Below, one piece after another: positions 42,463 to 51,770 of a DNA stretch of 64,000 nucleotides. The stretch's first letter is position 1; each line of letters begins with the position of its first letter. Under the pieces are notes generated by a model. It did not search any database and had not been told where the DNA came from. It worked only from the letters and a program-made list of their open reading frames with translations. A program made the position numbers and the translations under genes. The DNA is from Variovorax sp. PAMC26660. Lineage in GTDB: Bacteria > Pseudomonadota > Gammaproteobacteria > Burkholderiales > Burkholderiaceae_C. The stretch covers positions 6,253,501 to 6,317,500 of the forward strand of contig NZ_CP060295.1 in NCBI RefSeq assembly GCF_014302995.1, read 5' to 3'.

Positions 42463-42536
42463 GGCCGCAGCGGACATGCATGCCTAGTCTTGGGCATCTT
42501 CTTCCGGCTCCGACCGCTCAATCGCCCGATCACCCC

Positions 42537-44129
42537 ATGAACCACACCACGCCCCCCTTCCAACAAGCCTGCATCGTGGGCAGCGGCATCGGCGCACTGT
42601 CTGCAGCCGTGCTGCTGATCCGCGACGCCGGCATGCCCGGCGACAGCATCCGTATCATCGAAGAGTCCCCGCTGCCGGGCGGTGCGCTCGACGGCGGCGG
42701 CAACGCACTTCAGGGCTACGTGACGCGCGGCGGCCGCATGTTCACCGACGAGACCTACACCTGCCTGTGGAATGTGCTGGAGAGCATTCCCTCGCCCGGC
42801 ACGCCGAACCGCACGGTGCGCGACGAGATCCGCGCCTTCAACGCGCTGTGGCATTCCGACGCGCACGCCCGGCTGATCGACCGGAACCACCGGGTGCTCG
42901 ACGCCAGCGACCTGGGCTTCAATTTCCAGGACCGGCTCGAACTGATGCGCCTGCTGGCCACACCCGAGCGCGCCCTGGGCACCCAGCGCATCGAGGAATG
43001 CTTCTCCACGCACTTCCTGGACACGCATTTCTGGGCCATGTGGCGCACCACCTTCGCGTTCCAGAACTGGCACAGCGCGGTCGAGCTCAAGCGCTACATG
43101 CTGCGCTTTCTGCAGGAGTTGCCGCGCATCCACACGCTGGGCGGCGTGCGGCGCACCGAGTTCAACCAGTACGACACTATCGTGCGTCCGATGGTGAAGT
43201 GGCTGCTGGAGCGCGGCGTGCGCTTCGACTACGGCATGCGCGTGGTCGATGTGGACTTCACCTCCGGCGCGGACGGCCTGCGGCTCGACACCCTGCATTG
43301 CGTGCAGGAGGGTCGATCGCTCAGCTATCGCTTGGGCGCGCAGGAATGCGCCTTCATCACCATCGGCTCCATGACGGCCGACTCGCGCAACGGCAACGAC
43401 CACCAGGCACCGGAACTGGTGCGCGACCAGCGCGACGGCGCCTGGACCCTGTGGCGCAACATGGCGCGCAAGGCCCCCTGCTTCGGCCGGCCAGAGGCCT
43501 TCTGCGGCAACGTCGACGAGAGCAAGTGGGAGTCGTTCACGCTCACCATGCGCAGCCCGCTGCTGATCCAGCGCATCCAGGCCTTCTCGGGCAATGCGCC
43601 CGGCACCGGCGGGCTCATGACCTTCAAGGATTCAAGCTGGCTGATGTCGATCGTGGTGCCGCATGCGCCGCATTTCGAGGACCAGCCCGATGGCGTCTTC
43701 ACGTTGTGGGGCTACGGCCTGCTGCTCGACACCCAGGGCAACTGCATCGAGAAGACGATGTCCCAGGCCAGCGGCCAGGACATATTGACGGAGCTCATGC
43801 ACCACCTGGGCTTCGAGGACATCCTCGACGAAGTGCGGCGAACCACGACCGTGGTGCCGGTGATGATGCCCTACATCACCAGCGAGTTCGAATGCAGAAG
43901 CGCGTCGGACCGCCCGCCCGTCATACCGGCCGGCGCGAAGAACTTCGCCCTGCTGGGACAGTACGTGGAGATCCCCGAAGACGTGGTCTTCACGGTCGAG
44001 TACTCGGTGCGCGGCGCGATGCACGGTGTCTACGGACTCATGGGCCTGGACACCGAAGTGCCGCCCATCTACCACGGGATTGCCGACCCCAAGGTCGCGC
44101 TGGCCAGCCTGCGCACATTGCTGAGCTGA
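42537..44129 (+). CDS. ohyA: Oleate hydratase
   Basis: A 530-residue FAD-binding protein of the oleate hydratase (myosin-cross-reactive antigen) family. FAD motif IVGSGIGALSAAVLLI (13-28); family signatures LPGGALDGGGN, GYVTRGGRMFTDETYTCLWN, TFAFQNWHSAVELKRYMLRF, FNQYDTIVRPMVKWLLERGV and FALLGQYVEIPEDVVFTVEY. The enzyme adds water to the 9,10 double bond of oleate and related fatty acids, a detoxification of free unsaturated fatty acids. ATG 42537 gives the usual N-terminus, though no ribosome site is clear. FNR-like box upstream. Confidence 0.92.
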   Translation: MNHTTPPFQQACIVGSGIGALSAAVLLIRDAGMPGDSIRIIEESPLPGGALDGGGNALQGYVTRGGRMFTDETYTCLWNVLESIPSPGTPNRTVRDEIRAFNALWHSDAHARLIDRNHRVLDASDLGFNFQDRLELMRLLATPERALGTQRIEECFSTHFLDTHFWAMWRTTFAFQNWHSAVELKRYMLRFLQELPRIHTLGGVRRTEFNQYDTIVRPMVKWLLERGVRFDYGMRVVDVDFTSGADGLRLDTLHCVQEGRSLSYRLGAQECAFITIGSMTADSRNGNDHQAPELVRDQRDGAWTLWRNMARKAPCFGRPEAFCGNVDESKWESFTLTMRSPLLIQRIQAFSGNAPGTGGLMTFKDSSWLMSIVVPHAPHFEDQPDGVFTLWGYGLLLDTQGNCIEKTMSQASGQDILTELMHHLGFEDILDEVRRTTTVVPVMMPYITSEFECRSASDRPPVIPAGAKNFALLGQYVEIPEDVVFTVEYSVRGAMHGVYGLMGLDTEVPPIYHGIADPKVALASLRTLLS

Positions 44130-44135
44130 CACGCC

Positions 44136-44579
44136 ATGTGCATGAACCTCCTGAAAAAACTCGCCACCGCGCGGCTTCCCTGCACCGAGGGCGATTCCGC
44201 GGTGATCGACAGGTTGCGCGTGCTCGACGCAGCCGGCCACATCAAGGTGCTGATTCCGCCAGTCCATGCGGACTTCGATCACTGCCTGCGCCAGCCCCCG
44301 GCCATCGTGCTCGAGATCACGCCCTGTGGTCGCAACGCCCTGAGTACGAAGGCGGCAGAAGAACAGGCGCCATTGCCCGCCATGCCCCGGCCTGCGCGGA
44401 CCTCCCGATCGAAGGCTGCGGGCATGGTGCTGGACCTCAGGCACCTGGTGGCCTGGTTCAGCGGCACCAAACGTGACCGGGGCCTGCCCAGGCTCGTTGC
44501 ACACATCACCGGAGACCCTTCATGTTCAAACGCATCCTCGTTGCCACCGACGGTTCCACGCTCTCGAAGAAGGCCGTGA
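44136..44579 (+). CDS. Hypothetical protein, possibly coupled to oleate hydratase
   Basis: The frame begins MCMNLLKKLATARLPCTEGD, with VIDRLRVLDAAGHIKVLIPP and IVLEITPCGRNAL in the first 70 residues, which looks protein-like; the rest is Arg/Pro-rich. Six bases separate it from the ohyA stop, but its 3' end overlaps uspA by 58 bp, so the reading frame may really end earlier by a sequencing or true frameshift. No family recognised. Confidence 0.45.
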   Translation: MCMNLLKKLATARLPCTEGDSAVIDRLRVLDAAGHIKVLIPPVHADFDHCLRQPPAIVLEITPCGRNALSTKAAEEQAPLPAMPRPARTSRSKAAGMVLDLRHLVAWFSGTKRDRGLPRLVAHITGDPSCSNASSLPPTVPRSRRRP

Positions 44580-44965
44580 CGAACGCGATCGCCCTTGCAG
44601 CCCAGACCGACGCCGACCTCGTGGCGCTTCATGTGATTCCGCGCTATCCCAAGAGCTATTTCGAGGGCGCCGTGACGTTTTCAGCCGAAGACATCGGTCG
44701 CATCGAGAAGCAATGGGCCGACAAGGCCCAGGCGATGCTCGACACCGTGAGCGCGCGTGCCAAGCAAAGTGGCGTGCGAGTCCGAACGGCGACGGCCAAC
44801 TCCGATCTGGTGGCGGAATCGATCATTGCCGCGGCGAAGAAATACAAGAGCGACCTGATCGTGATGGCATCGCACGGCCGCAAGGGCATCAAGCGCCTGC
44901 TGCTGGGCAGCGAGACGCAGCATGTGCTGGCGAATTCGGCGTTGCCTGTGCTCGTTATTCGGTGA
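44522..44965 (+). CDS. Universal stress protein UspA, single domain
   Basis: A 147-residue UspA: MFKRILVATDGSTLSKKAVT at the start and the ATP motif MASHGRKGIKRLLLGSETQH with VLVIR at the end. CCGGAGACCCTTC is the ribosome site. It is the third Usp gene of the island. I see no FNR box of its own and suppose it is transcribed with the genes upstream. Confidence 0.93.
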   Translation: MFKRILVATDGSTLSKKAVTNAIALAAQTDADLVALHVIPRYPKSYFEGAVTFSAEDIGRIEKQWADKAQAMLDTVSARAKQSGVRVRTATANSDLVAESIIAAAKKYKSDLIVMASHGRKGIKRLLLGSETQHVLANSALPVLVIR

Positions 44966-45001
44966 GCAACCGGGAGGATGCCGCCGGCTTTTTGTACGCC
45001 G

Positions 45002-45487
45002 TCACCCCAGAGGGCTCACTGACGCCAACGAAGGATCGAAATCGGCCTCGACACGGCCAATGTCGGGAACCCGTTGATATCGCAGCACGCGGTAGCCAGC
45101 TTCCGTCAGCATCGCATCGCGTTCAGCATCCCGCTGCGACGTGCCTGTCCGGTTCTTCTTGTCGCCAAGCTCGATCACAGCCACGACCTTGAATGCCCGA
45201 TCGCACACGACGAAGTCGGCGATCTTGCGGCTGAACGTGCTGCGTGCTGCACGTGTGCGGGCCGTGAGCAACGCGCCGAAGCTGACCTGCGGCAGCACCA
45301 CCAGATCAGGCAGCGTTTGCACGAGCCGGTTGTACATGGCTTGCTCGCGTGTCGTGAGCGGCGATCGCGCCTTGGGCCTGTCGACAAAGCCACCGCTGCT
45401 GTTTTGTGCGGATCTTTTCCTGGCGACCACTGCGAACACAAGCAGTCCGGCAACCAGCAAAAAGACCATGAATAGAAACGTATTCAT
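45002..45487 (-). CDS. DUF2726 membrane-anchored protein
   Basis: ATG 45487 follows AAGGAGCAGAG. One N-terminal helix (LFMVFLLVAGLLVFAVVA) anchors a DUF2726 domain (about 45-150): LTTREQAMYNRLVQTLPDLV, KIADFVVCDRAFKVVAVIEL, DKKNRTGTSQRDAERDAMLT and a final GYRVLRYQ. The fold resembles PD-(D/E)XK-like domains, with the E-L-D-x-K set in VAVIELGDKK, but nuclease activity is not proven. Confidence 0.88.
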   Translation of the reverse strand: MNTFLFMVFLLVAGLLVFAVVARKRSAQNSSGGFVDRPKARSPLTTREQAMYNRLVQTLPDLVVLPQVSFGALLTARTRAARSTFSRKIADFVVCDRAFKVVAVIELGDKKNRTGTSQRDAERDAMLTEAGYRVLRYQRVPDIGRVEADFDPSLASVSPLG

Positions 45488-45621
45488 CTCTGCTCCTTCT
45501 TCTGCGCAGAGTCTCGCACGAGTGCGAAGGCGCCCTCTTTTTGCATCGCGCCATGCCTGTTGGCGCGATGAATTCAGCGCTCAACGCGCAGGCAAATTCG
45601 CGGCGAGCGAATCAACCCGAC

Positions 45622-46302
45622 TCACCACTTGCCGTCCTTGGGCACGGCCTTGGGCGCATTGGCTCTTGCAGCGGCCGCTGCAGTGATCATTGCCGCGGCA
45701 TCCGAGCGGTTCGCCTTGTTCGCGAAGTCGACGGCGGTCATGCCGAGCTGGTTCTTCATCGTGGTGTCCGCACCTTCGTCCAGCAGCAGCTTCACGGCAT
45801 CGCCCGAACCGTACATCGCGGCCATCATCAGCGGCGTGGTGCCGTTGGGCGATTGCGCGTCAATGAAGGCGTAGTTTTCGAGCAGCACCTTCATGATGGC
45901 CAACTGGCCGCTGGTGGCCGCGTAATGCAGCGGCGTCCAGCCCGTCTTGTTGACCGCGGCATCGCGCTTGAGCAGTTGGGCAACCAGATCCTGCTGGCCT
46001 TTGATGGCGGCCAGCATCAGCGGGGTTTCGTCCTTGGCATTGGCCAGGTCCACATCGGTCTGCGGCGATTCCAGCAACGCCTGGATGGCCTTGGGCGACG
46101 GCTCGCGCAGCGCGATGAGCAAGCCGGTCTGGCCGTGTTCGTCACGCGTATTCGGATCGAAGCCGCGCTTGAGCAGGCTGCGGACACCGCTGCCGTTGTC
46201 GCCGCGCACGGCACGGAAGAAGTCCTCGAAAGAACCCGCATGCGCTGCAAAAGATGCAGCCATGACAACAAGATAAATCGACTTCTTGAAGTAGTTCTTC
46301 AT
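45622..46302 (-). CDS. Secreted ankyrin-repeat protein
   Basis: The 226-residue protein has a signal peptide (MKNYFKKSIYLVVMAASFAA, cut after HAG) and about five ankyrin repeats (about 30-210), for example DEHGQTGLLIALREPSPKAI, NKTGWTPLHYAATSGQLAIM and NGTTPLMMAAMYGSGDAVKL. ATG overlaps the tatD stop by four bases (ATGA), so it is translationally coupled at the end of the tatD unit. Probably a periplasmic protein-protein scaffold. Confidence 0.9.
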   Translation of the reverse strand: MKNYFKKSIYLVVMAASFAAHAGSFEDFFRAVRGDNGSGVRSLLKRGFDPNTRDEHGQTGLLIALREPSPKAIQALLESPQTDVDLANAKDETPLMLAAIKGQQDLVAQLLKRDAAVNKTGWTPLHYAATSGQLAIMKVLLENYAFIDAQSPNGTTPLMMAAMYGSGDAVKLLLDEGADTTMKNQLGMTAVDFANKANRSDAAAMITAAAAARANAPKAVPKDGKW

Positions 46303-47105
46303 GATTTGACGTCCCTGAACAAAGTTTCGAAGTTGTCGCTCGTTGCCTTCGCGATGTCCTCTACGGGGACTTTTCGCAACTCGGCAATCTGTCGCGCCAC
46401 GAAGGGCACGTACGACGGGTTGTTGGTCTTGCCCCGGTACGGCACAGGTGCCAGGTAGGGGCTGTCCGTTTCGATCAGCATGCGGTCGAGTGGCACGAAA
46501 GCGGCCACGTCGCGCAGGTCCTGAGCCTTCTTGAAGGTCAGGATGCCGGAAAACGAGATGTAGAAACCCAGGTCGAGCGCCGCACGTGCGACCTCGGCGG
46601 TTTCGGTGAAGCAATGGAACACGCCGCCTGCTGCCTTGCCTGCGCCCTCCTCGCCCTCCTCCTTGAGGATCGCCAGCGTGTCGGCCGACGCCTCGCGCGT
46701 GTGAATCACGAGCGGCTTGCGGGTCTGCTGCGCTGCGCGGATGTGAACGCGGAAGCGGTCGCGCTGCCACTCCATGTCGGCGACGCTGCGACCACCCTTG
46801 CGCTCTTCCATCTGGTAGTAGTCGAGGCCGGTTTCGCCGATGGCGACCACGCGGGGCCGGGCCGACAGCCGCACCAGGTCTTCGACGCTGGGCTCGGCGA
46901 TGTCTTCGTTGTCGGGGTGCACGCCCACGCTGGCCCAGAAGTTGTCGTAGCTGGCAGCCAGCGCCTGCACGTCATCGAATTCTTCGAGCTTGGTGCAGAT
47001 GCAAAGCGCCCGGGCGACCTGCGCGGCGGCCATGGCGGCGCGAATCTGCGGCATCTGGTCCGCGAACTCGGGAAAGGTCAGGTGGCAATGAGAGTCTGTG
47101 AACAT
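46299..47105 (-). CDS. tatD: TatD-family metal-dependent hydrolase
   Basis: The 268-residue enzyme starts MFTDSHCHLTFPEFADQMPQ; metal ligands are seen in DSHCHL, GETGLDYYQME, HTREAS, HCFTE and ETDSPYLAPVPYRG. TatD proteins are 3'-5' DNA exonucleases or DNases. It lies 84 bp behind pilZ in the mltG operon, the usual order in this group. Confidence 0.94.
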   Translation of the reverse strand: MFTDSHCHLTFPEFADQMPQIRAAMAAAQVARALCICTKLEEFDDVQALAASYDNFWASVGVHPDNEDIAEPSVEDLVRLSARPRVVAIGETGLDYYQMEERKGGRSVADMEWQRDRFRVHIRAAQQTRKPLVIHTREASADTLAILKEEGEEGAGKAAGGVFHCFTETAEVARAALDLGFYISFSGILTFKKAQDLRDVAAFVPLDRMLIETDSPYLAPVPYRGKTNNPSYVPFVARQIAELRKVPVEDIAKATSDNFETLFRDVKS

Positions 47106-47189
47106 CGGAAATGGTGTGGTGCGCGGCGCGCACGCCAGTGGGAGGCCGCGCCGTGTACGGAGTTCCGCGTCACGAGGACGGCAGGGAAC

Positions 47190-47576
47190 TCAAATGGTCT
47201 GGGTCGGGCGGTCGGAGGCCATGGAGCCACCCAGCGCAGTCTCGATGCGCGCCTTGAGCTGGCGCGACTTTTCGTCGGATGGAAAACGGATGCCCACGCC
47301 GGGCGCCCGGTTGCCTGCGGCACGTGCCGGCGTGATCCAGGCGACCTTGCCGGCCACCGGGTAGCGCTGCGGGTCTTCAGGCAGCGTCAGCAGCACGTAC
47401 ACGTCGTCGCCCAGGCGGTACTCGCGCGAGGTCGGGATGAAGATGCCGCCCTCGGCAAACAGCGGGATGTAAGCCGCGTACAGCGCGCCCTTCTCCTTGA
47501 TGGCGAGCTGGATGACGCTCGGCCGGGCGGGTGTGATGGCTGCAGGTGCAGCAGCGGGGGCGGCAGGTTGGTTCAT
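47190..47576 (-). CDS. pilZ: PilZ-domain protein (type IV pilus PilZ)
   Basis: The 128-residue protein has an N-terminal Ala/Pro tail and a PilZ domain (about 20-115): VIQLAIKEKGALYAAYIPLF, FIPTSREYRLGDDVYVLLTL, PVAGKVAWITPARA and PGVGIRF. The RxxxR c-di-GMP motif is absent, as in the pilus-type PilZ proteins that bind FimX/PilB rather than c-di-GMP. It overlaps holB by four bases, the classic holB-pilZ coupling. Confidence 0.9.
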   Translation of the reverse strand: MNQPAAPAAAPAAITPARPSVIQLAIKEKGALYAAYIPLFAEGGIFIPTSREYRLGDDVYVLLTLPEDPQRYPVAGKVAWITPARAAGNRAPGVGIRFPSDEKSRQLKARIETALGGSMASDRPTQTI

Positions 47577-48592
47577 GACGGGCGACGAGCGGCTGAGTTT
47601 AGGGTGCTTCGCGCTTCGCTCACAAGCGCTTCGAGCATGAGGCCCGCATTGAACGGGTGTTCCGCGGTCCTCGCGGCATTCGCGAGCGACTTCGACCAGC
47701 GCGCCAGCGCAAGCCGCGACGGCGCGGCAGGCAGATCGGCGGCATCGAAAAATCGGGGGTCGGCACCGTTGCCGACGGCCATCAGGTCGTGGCAGAGCTT
47801 TTGCAACGCGCCAACGGCCTGAGCCGGCGCGTGATCGGCCAGGGCACCTACGTCGCCGCGCGTCATGGCCTTCGGCAGCAAGGACCAGGCCTTGGGCGAT
47901 TGGCCGGAGCGCGCCAGCCGCAGCGCATCGCTGGGGCGGCCGCCGGCGGCGCGCAGCAATGCGGTTGCGTCCGCCGCAGGCACGTCCTGCGCCACGAGCC
48001 AGGCTTCGGCCTCGGCGGTCTCGGGCCACGGCAGCGTGAAGCCCAGGCAGCGGCTGCGAATGGTCGGCAGCAGTTGCCACGCGGCCTCGCTGGCCAGCAC
48101 GAAGCGCACGTCACCGACCGGCTCTTCGAGCGTCTTGAGCAGTGCGTTGGCAGTGATGTTGTTCATGCGCTCGGCCGGATACACCAGCACCACCTTGCCT
48201 CGGCCGCGTGCGCTGGTGCGCTGGGCAAAGCCGACCGCATCGCGCATCGCCTCGACCCGGATCTCGCGGCTGGCCTTGCGTTTCTTGTCGTCGATGTCGG
48301 CCTGGGCCTTCTCATCGAGCGGCCAGCCGAGTTCGCCCATTGCGACTTCGGGCATCAGCACGCAAAGGTCGGCGTGGGTGCGGACCTCGATGGCGTGGCA
48401 GCTCGGGCAATGGCCGCAAGCGGTGCCGCCCTCTTCCGTTGGCTGCTCGCACAGCCAGGCGGCGGCGAGTGCCAGCGCGAGTTCATATTGGCCAATGCCC
48501 GAAGGCCCTTGCAACAGCCAGGCATGGCCGCGCTGGCGCAGGAGCTCCGCCAGCGGCTGGTGCAGCCAGGGAGAAAGTGCCGGAATGCTCAT
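47573..48592 (-). CDS. holB: DNA polymerase III subunit delta'
   Basis: The 339-residue clamp-loader subunit has a degenerate P-loop ([11 protein letters not shown], lysine missing, normal for delta'), the zinc-binding cysteines ([19 protein letters not shown]) and the sensor motif region [11 protein letters not shown] followed by [10 protein letters not shown]. Overlaps of four bases join it to tmk and pilZ. Confidence 0.95.
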   Translation of the reverse strand: MSIPALSPWLHQPLAELLRQRGHAWLLQGPSGIGQYELALALAAAWLCEQPTEEGGTACGHCPSCHAIEVRTHADLCVLMPEVAMGELGWPLDEKAQADIDDKKRKASREIRVEAMRDAVGFAQRTSARGRGKVVLVYPAERMNNITANALLKTLEEPVGDVRFVLASEAAWQLLPTIRSRCLGFTLPWPETAEAEAWLVAQDVPAADATALLRAAGGRPSDALRLARSGQSPKAWSLLPKAMTRGDVGALADHAPAQAVGALQKLCHDLMAVGNGADPRFFDAADLPAAPSRLALARWSKSLANAARTAEHPFNAGLMLEALVSEARSTLNSAARRPS

Positions 48593-49260
48593 CGGGCCGC
48601 TCCACCCAACGGCGCCAGCATGCCGCGCGCCACCAGCGCGGTTTCGACCTGCTGCCAGACCTGGTCACGCGCCTGGCTGGCGTCGATGCGCACAAAGCGC
48701 TGTGCGTCGGCGGCCGCGCGGGCGGCATAGCCCTGTGCCACGCGACGGAAGAACTCGACCGGCTGCGCCTCGAACTTGTCGGGCACGCGTGCGCCGGCCA
48801 GCCGCTGCGCCGCGATTTCGGGGGCAAGGTCGAACCACAGCGTGATCTGCGGCTGCAGCAATTCCGATGCGGGCAGCGACGCCCTGCCCGCCTGGGCCCA
48901 TTGCTCCAGCGTCGACAGCACGGCTTCGTTGAAGCCGCGCCCTGCGCCCTGGTAGGCAAAGGTGGCATCGGTGAAGCGGTCGCACAGCACCACGTCGCCA
49001 CGCGCGAGTGCCGGTTCGATGACCTGCACGATGTGGTCGCGCCGCGCCGCGAACACCAGCAGCGATTCGGTCAGCGGGTCCATTGGCTGTTCGAGGATCA
49101 GACCGCGCAGCGTTTCAGCCAGCGGCGTGCCGCCCGGTTCGCGCGTGCGCACAACGTCGCGGCCCTGCGCCCTGAACAGCGCCTCGAGTGCATCGAGGTG
49201 GCTCGACTTGCCCGCGCCATCGATGCCTTCCAGCGTCAGAAACAGACCGTGGTCACTCAT
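48589..49260 (-). CDS. tmk: Thymidylate kinase
   Basis: The 223-residue enzyme has the P-loop [16 protein letters not shown] (about 11-26), [11 protein letters not shown], the lid-related [17 protein letters not shown] and a [11 protein letters not shown] segment. It makes dTDP from dTMP. Both ends overlap neighbours by four bases, as in a tightly coupled operon. Confidence 0.96.
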   Translation of the reverse strand: MSDHGLFLTLEGIDGAGKSSHLDALEALFRAQGRDVVRTREPGGTPLAETLRGLILEQPMDPLTESLLVFAARRDHIVQVIEPALARGDVVLCDRFTDATFAYQGAGRGFNEAVLSTLEQWAQAGRASLPASELLQPQITLWFDLAPEIAAQRLAGARVPDKFEAQPVEFFRRVAQGYAARAAADAQRFVRIDASQARDQVWQQVETALVARGMLAPLGGAAR

Positions 49261-50279
49261 TGGTTTGCCTTGGGTTTGGGGTCGCCGCCACCGCGCTGGT
49301 AGCGATTGACCGCGCGATTGTGGTCGTCGAGCGAGCTGCTGAACTGGCTCGTGCCGTCACCGCGCGACACGAAGTACAGCGACTTGCTCTGCGCCGGCTG
49401 CACCGCCGCCAGCAGCGCGGCCTTGCCGGGCATGGAGATCGGCGTGGGTGGCAGCCCGCCGCGCGTGTAGGTGTTCCAGGGGGTGTCGGTCTGCAGGTCT
49501 TTCTTGCGCAGGTTGCCGTCGAAGGCCGTTCCCATGCCATAGATCACCGTCGGATCGGTCTGCAACGGCATGCCGATGCGCAGGCGGTTGGCGAACACGG
49601 CAGCGATTTCCGCGCGGTCGTTGGCCTTGCCTGTCTCCTTTTCGACAATGCTGGCCAGAATAAGCGCCTCTTCGGCCGTCTTGATCGGTAAATCGGCGGC
49701 CCGGGCTGCCCAGGCGGCTTCGAGCTTCTTGTCCATGGCCCGCATCGCACGCTGCAGCAGGACGATATCGGTCGAGCCCTTGGAGTAGGTGTAGGTATCG
49801 GGGAAGAAGCGGCCTTCGGGGTGCACGCCCGGTTTGCCGAGCTTGGCCATCAGCGCCTCATCGGTGAGGCCCACGCTGTCGGGCTTGAGCTGGTCGGCCT
49901 TGGCCAGCGCGGCGCGCACCTGGCGGATGTTCCAGCCCTCGACCAGCACCAGGCTGCGCGTGGCTTCTTCGCCGCGCACCAGGATGTTGAGCAGCATCTT
50001 GGGCGTGACGCCGCGTTCCAGTTCGTAGCTGCCCGCGCGCATCTGGCGGTCTTGCCCCGACACGCGGAACCACAGGTAGAGCAGTTGCGGCTGCACGTCG
50101 ACACCGGCATCGGCCACCGCCTGCGCAATGCCGCGCGGCGTGGTACCTGGCTCGACCGACAGGTCGACGCTGGGCGCCGACAGCTTCAGGGGCTGGTGAA
50201 CCCACCAGAGGCCACCACCGCCAAGCGCGAGCGCGACAAGGGCGGCGAGCAGGAAAAGCGTGAGGAAAAAGCTGCGCAC
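49257..50279 (-). CDS. mltG: Endolytic murein transglycosylase
   Basis: About 340 residues with one N-terminal membrane helix ([18 protein letters not shown]) and a YceG domain: catalytic glutamate region [40 protein letters not shown] and YNTY-type [20 protein letters not shown] 50279 gives a normal N-terminus; a TTG at 50360 would add 27 unusual hydrophobic residues. The enzyme cuts nascent glycan strands and limits their length. It heads the mltG-tmk-holB-pilZ operon and diverges from ygfZ. Confidence 0.93.
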   Translation of the reverse strand: MRSFFLTLFLLAALVALALGGGGLWWVHQPLKLSAPSVDLSVEPGTTPRGIAQAVADAGVDVQPQLLYLWFRVSGQDRQMRAGSYELERGVTPKMLLNILVRGEEATRSLVLVEGWNIRQVRAALAKADQLKPDSVGLTDEALMAKLGKPGVHPEGRFFPDTYTYSKGSTDIVLLQRAMRAMDKKLEAAWAARAADLPIKTAEEALILASIVEKETGKANDRAEIAAVFANRLRIGMPLQTDPTVIYGMGTAFDGNLRKKDLQTDTPWNTYTRGGLPPTPISMPGKAALLAAVQPAQSKSLYFVSRGDGTSQFSSSLDDHNRAVNRYQRGGGDPKPKANQ

Positions 50280-50413
50280 GAGTCCGATGGGAAGTTGAGG
50301 AAACGGGAGAAAAGAAAGAGCGCCCGGGGACAGAAAAAACAGCGGCCCTGCGGGCAACAAGGAGGGAGCCCCTGCCGCCCCGAAGGAACAGGCCCGGCCA
50401 TGATAATTCAGCG

Positions 50414-51340
50414 ATGACCACAGTCGTTCTCAATGGGGTGACCGCCCTCTCGCACCTCGGCGTGATCCGCGCCGAAGGCCCCGACGCCGCCAGTTTCCTG
50501 CACGGCCAGCTCACACAGGACTTCTCCCTGCTCGGCGCCACCGAGGCGCGGCTGGCCGCGCTGTGCACCGCCAAGGGCCGCGTCATCGCGAGCTTCATCG
50601 GCATCCGGCCGCAGCCCGAACTGATCCTGCTGGTGTGCAGCCGCGACATCCTGGCCGCGACGCTCAAGCGCCTGTCGATGTATGTGCTGCGCGCCAAGGT
50701 CAAGCTGACCGACGCCACCGAACAGGTCGCATTGCATGGCCTGGCGGGCACCGCACTGACGGCCAACGGCCTCGAAGCCTCCACGCCACCGGGCAAGCGC
50801 ACTGCCATCGGCGAGGACATCAGCGCTGTATCGCTGTACCCGGCAGACGGTGTGCCGCGCGCGCTCTGGATCGCTCCGGCCGGCCATGCGGCGCCTGTCG
50901 GCCCGGCGCTCGATCTGGCCGTGTGGCAATGGAGCGAGGTGCGCAGCGGCATCGTCACGCTGACCACGCCGGTCATCGAGGCCTTCGTGCCCCAGATGAT
51001 CAATTACGAGTCGGTGGGTGGCGTCAACTTCAAGAAGGGCTGCTACCCCGGCCAGGAAATCGTGGCGCGCAGCCAGTTTCGCGGCACGCTCAAGCGCCGC
51101 ACCTATCTTGTCCAGGCCGATGCGCCCCTGTCCGCCGGCCAGGAAGTCTTTGCCGGAAATGATGCCGAGCAGCCCGTGGGCACCGTCGCGCAAGCAGCGC
51201 CCGCCCCCGATGGCGGCTGGGCCGCGCTGATCTCCATGCAGATTTCGGCGCTCGAAACCGGTGGCCTGCGTGCCGGTGCGGCGGATGGGGCATCGCTCAC
51301 GGTCGAGCCGCTGCCCTACCCTCTGCTCGAAGACATCTGA
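50414..51340 (+). CDS. ygfZ: Folate-binding protein YgfZ
   Basis: The 308-residue protein has the signature KGCYPGQEIVARSQFRG (about 211-227), and the N-terminal ASFLHGQLTQDFSLL of the aminomethyltransferase fold. YgfZ uses tetrahydrofolate and supports assembly or repair of certain iron-sulfur enzymes. The order ygfZ-mltG-tmk-holB is widely conserved in beta-proteobacteria. Confidence 0.94.
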   Translation: MTTVVLNGVTALSHLGVIRAEGPDAASFLHGQLTQDFSLLGATEARLAALCTAKGRVIASFIGIRPQPELILLVCSRDILAATLKRLSMYVLRAKVKLTDATEQVALHGLAGTALTANGLEASTPPGKRTAIGEDISAVSLYPADGVPRALWIAPAGHAAPVGPALDLAVWQWSEVRSGIVTLTTPVIEAFVPQMINYESVGGVNFKKGCYPGQEIVARSQFRGTLKRRTYLVQADAPLSAGQEVFAGNDAEQPVGTVAQAAPAPDGGWAALISMQISALETGGLRAGAADGASLTVEPLPYPLLEDI

Positions 51341-51770
51341 GGTTTTCACCACGCCGGCACGTCGCCGGGTGGGGGCGTTCGGGGTGCGTGCGAATGACAC
51401 CAGGTACTCCCCTCCGCGAATGTCCCCCGCTTCGCTCCTCCTTTATTTCGCTGCGGGGACCACCTGGCGTCATTCGCACTGGGCACGCTGCTGGTGTACC
51501 GCCGATCAACAACCGCCCTGTCCAACGCTCACGTCGATACGGGGCTCTTTTTCGCGAAATAAAGGAGGAGCGAAGCGGGGGACATTCGCGAAAAAGAGCA
51601 CCGTGTCGGCGGGAGCGTCGCCCTGAACGACAGCGCCAAGAACAACGCCCTGCAAACGGAACCCCGGCGCCATTCAACAAGATGGCACTTTTTTTTCGCT
51701 TCGTTTAACCCTGCCCACGTTGCTGCTCCGTAGAAGCCTGCATCGATCAACTCCTGGCAAGGAAGAACCC
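51341..51770. other. Gene-free stretch with nested inverted repeats
   Basis: These 430 bases hold no gene but carry a complex palindromic repeat (51389-51598, separate entry). The last part (GGAAGAACCC) is the ribosome site of the secreted protein gene. Confidence 0.6.
51389..51598. repeat. REP/BIME-like intergenic element
   Basis: A 37-bp string (51416-51452) recurs as a perfect inverted copy at 51554-51590, 101 bp apart. The left copy sits inside an 18-bp dyad (51389-51406 and 51463-51480, one mismatch). The right copy is framed by a 14-bp perfect dyad CTCTTTTTCGCGAA / TTCGCGAAAAAGAG (51545-51558, 51585-51598). Such nested palindromes between genes are typical of REP/BIME-type repeats that may exist in many copies in the genome. 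Confidence 0.75.
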
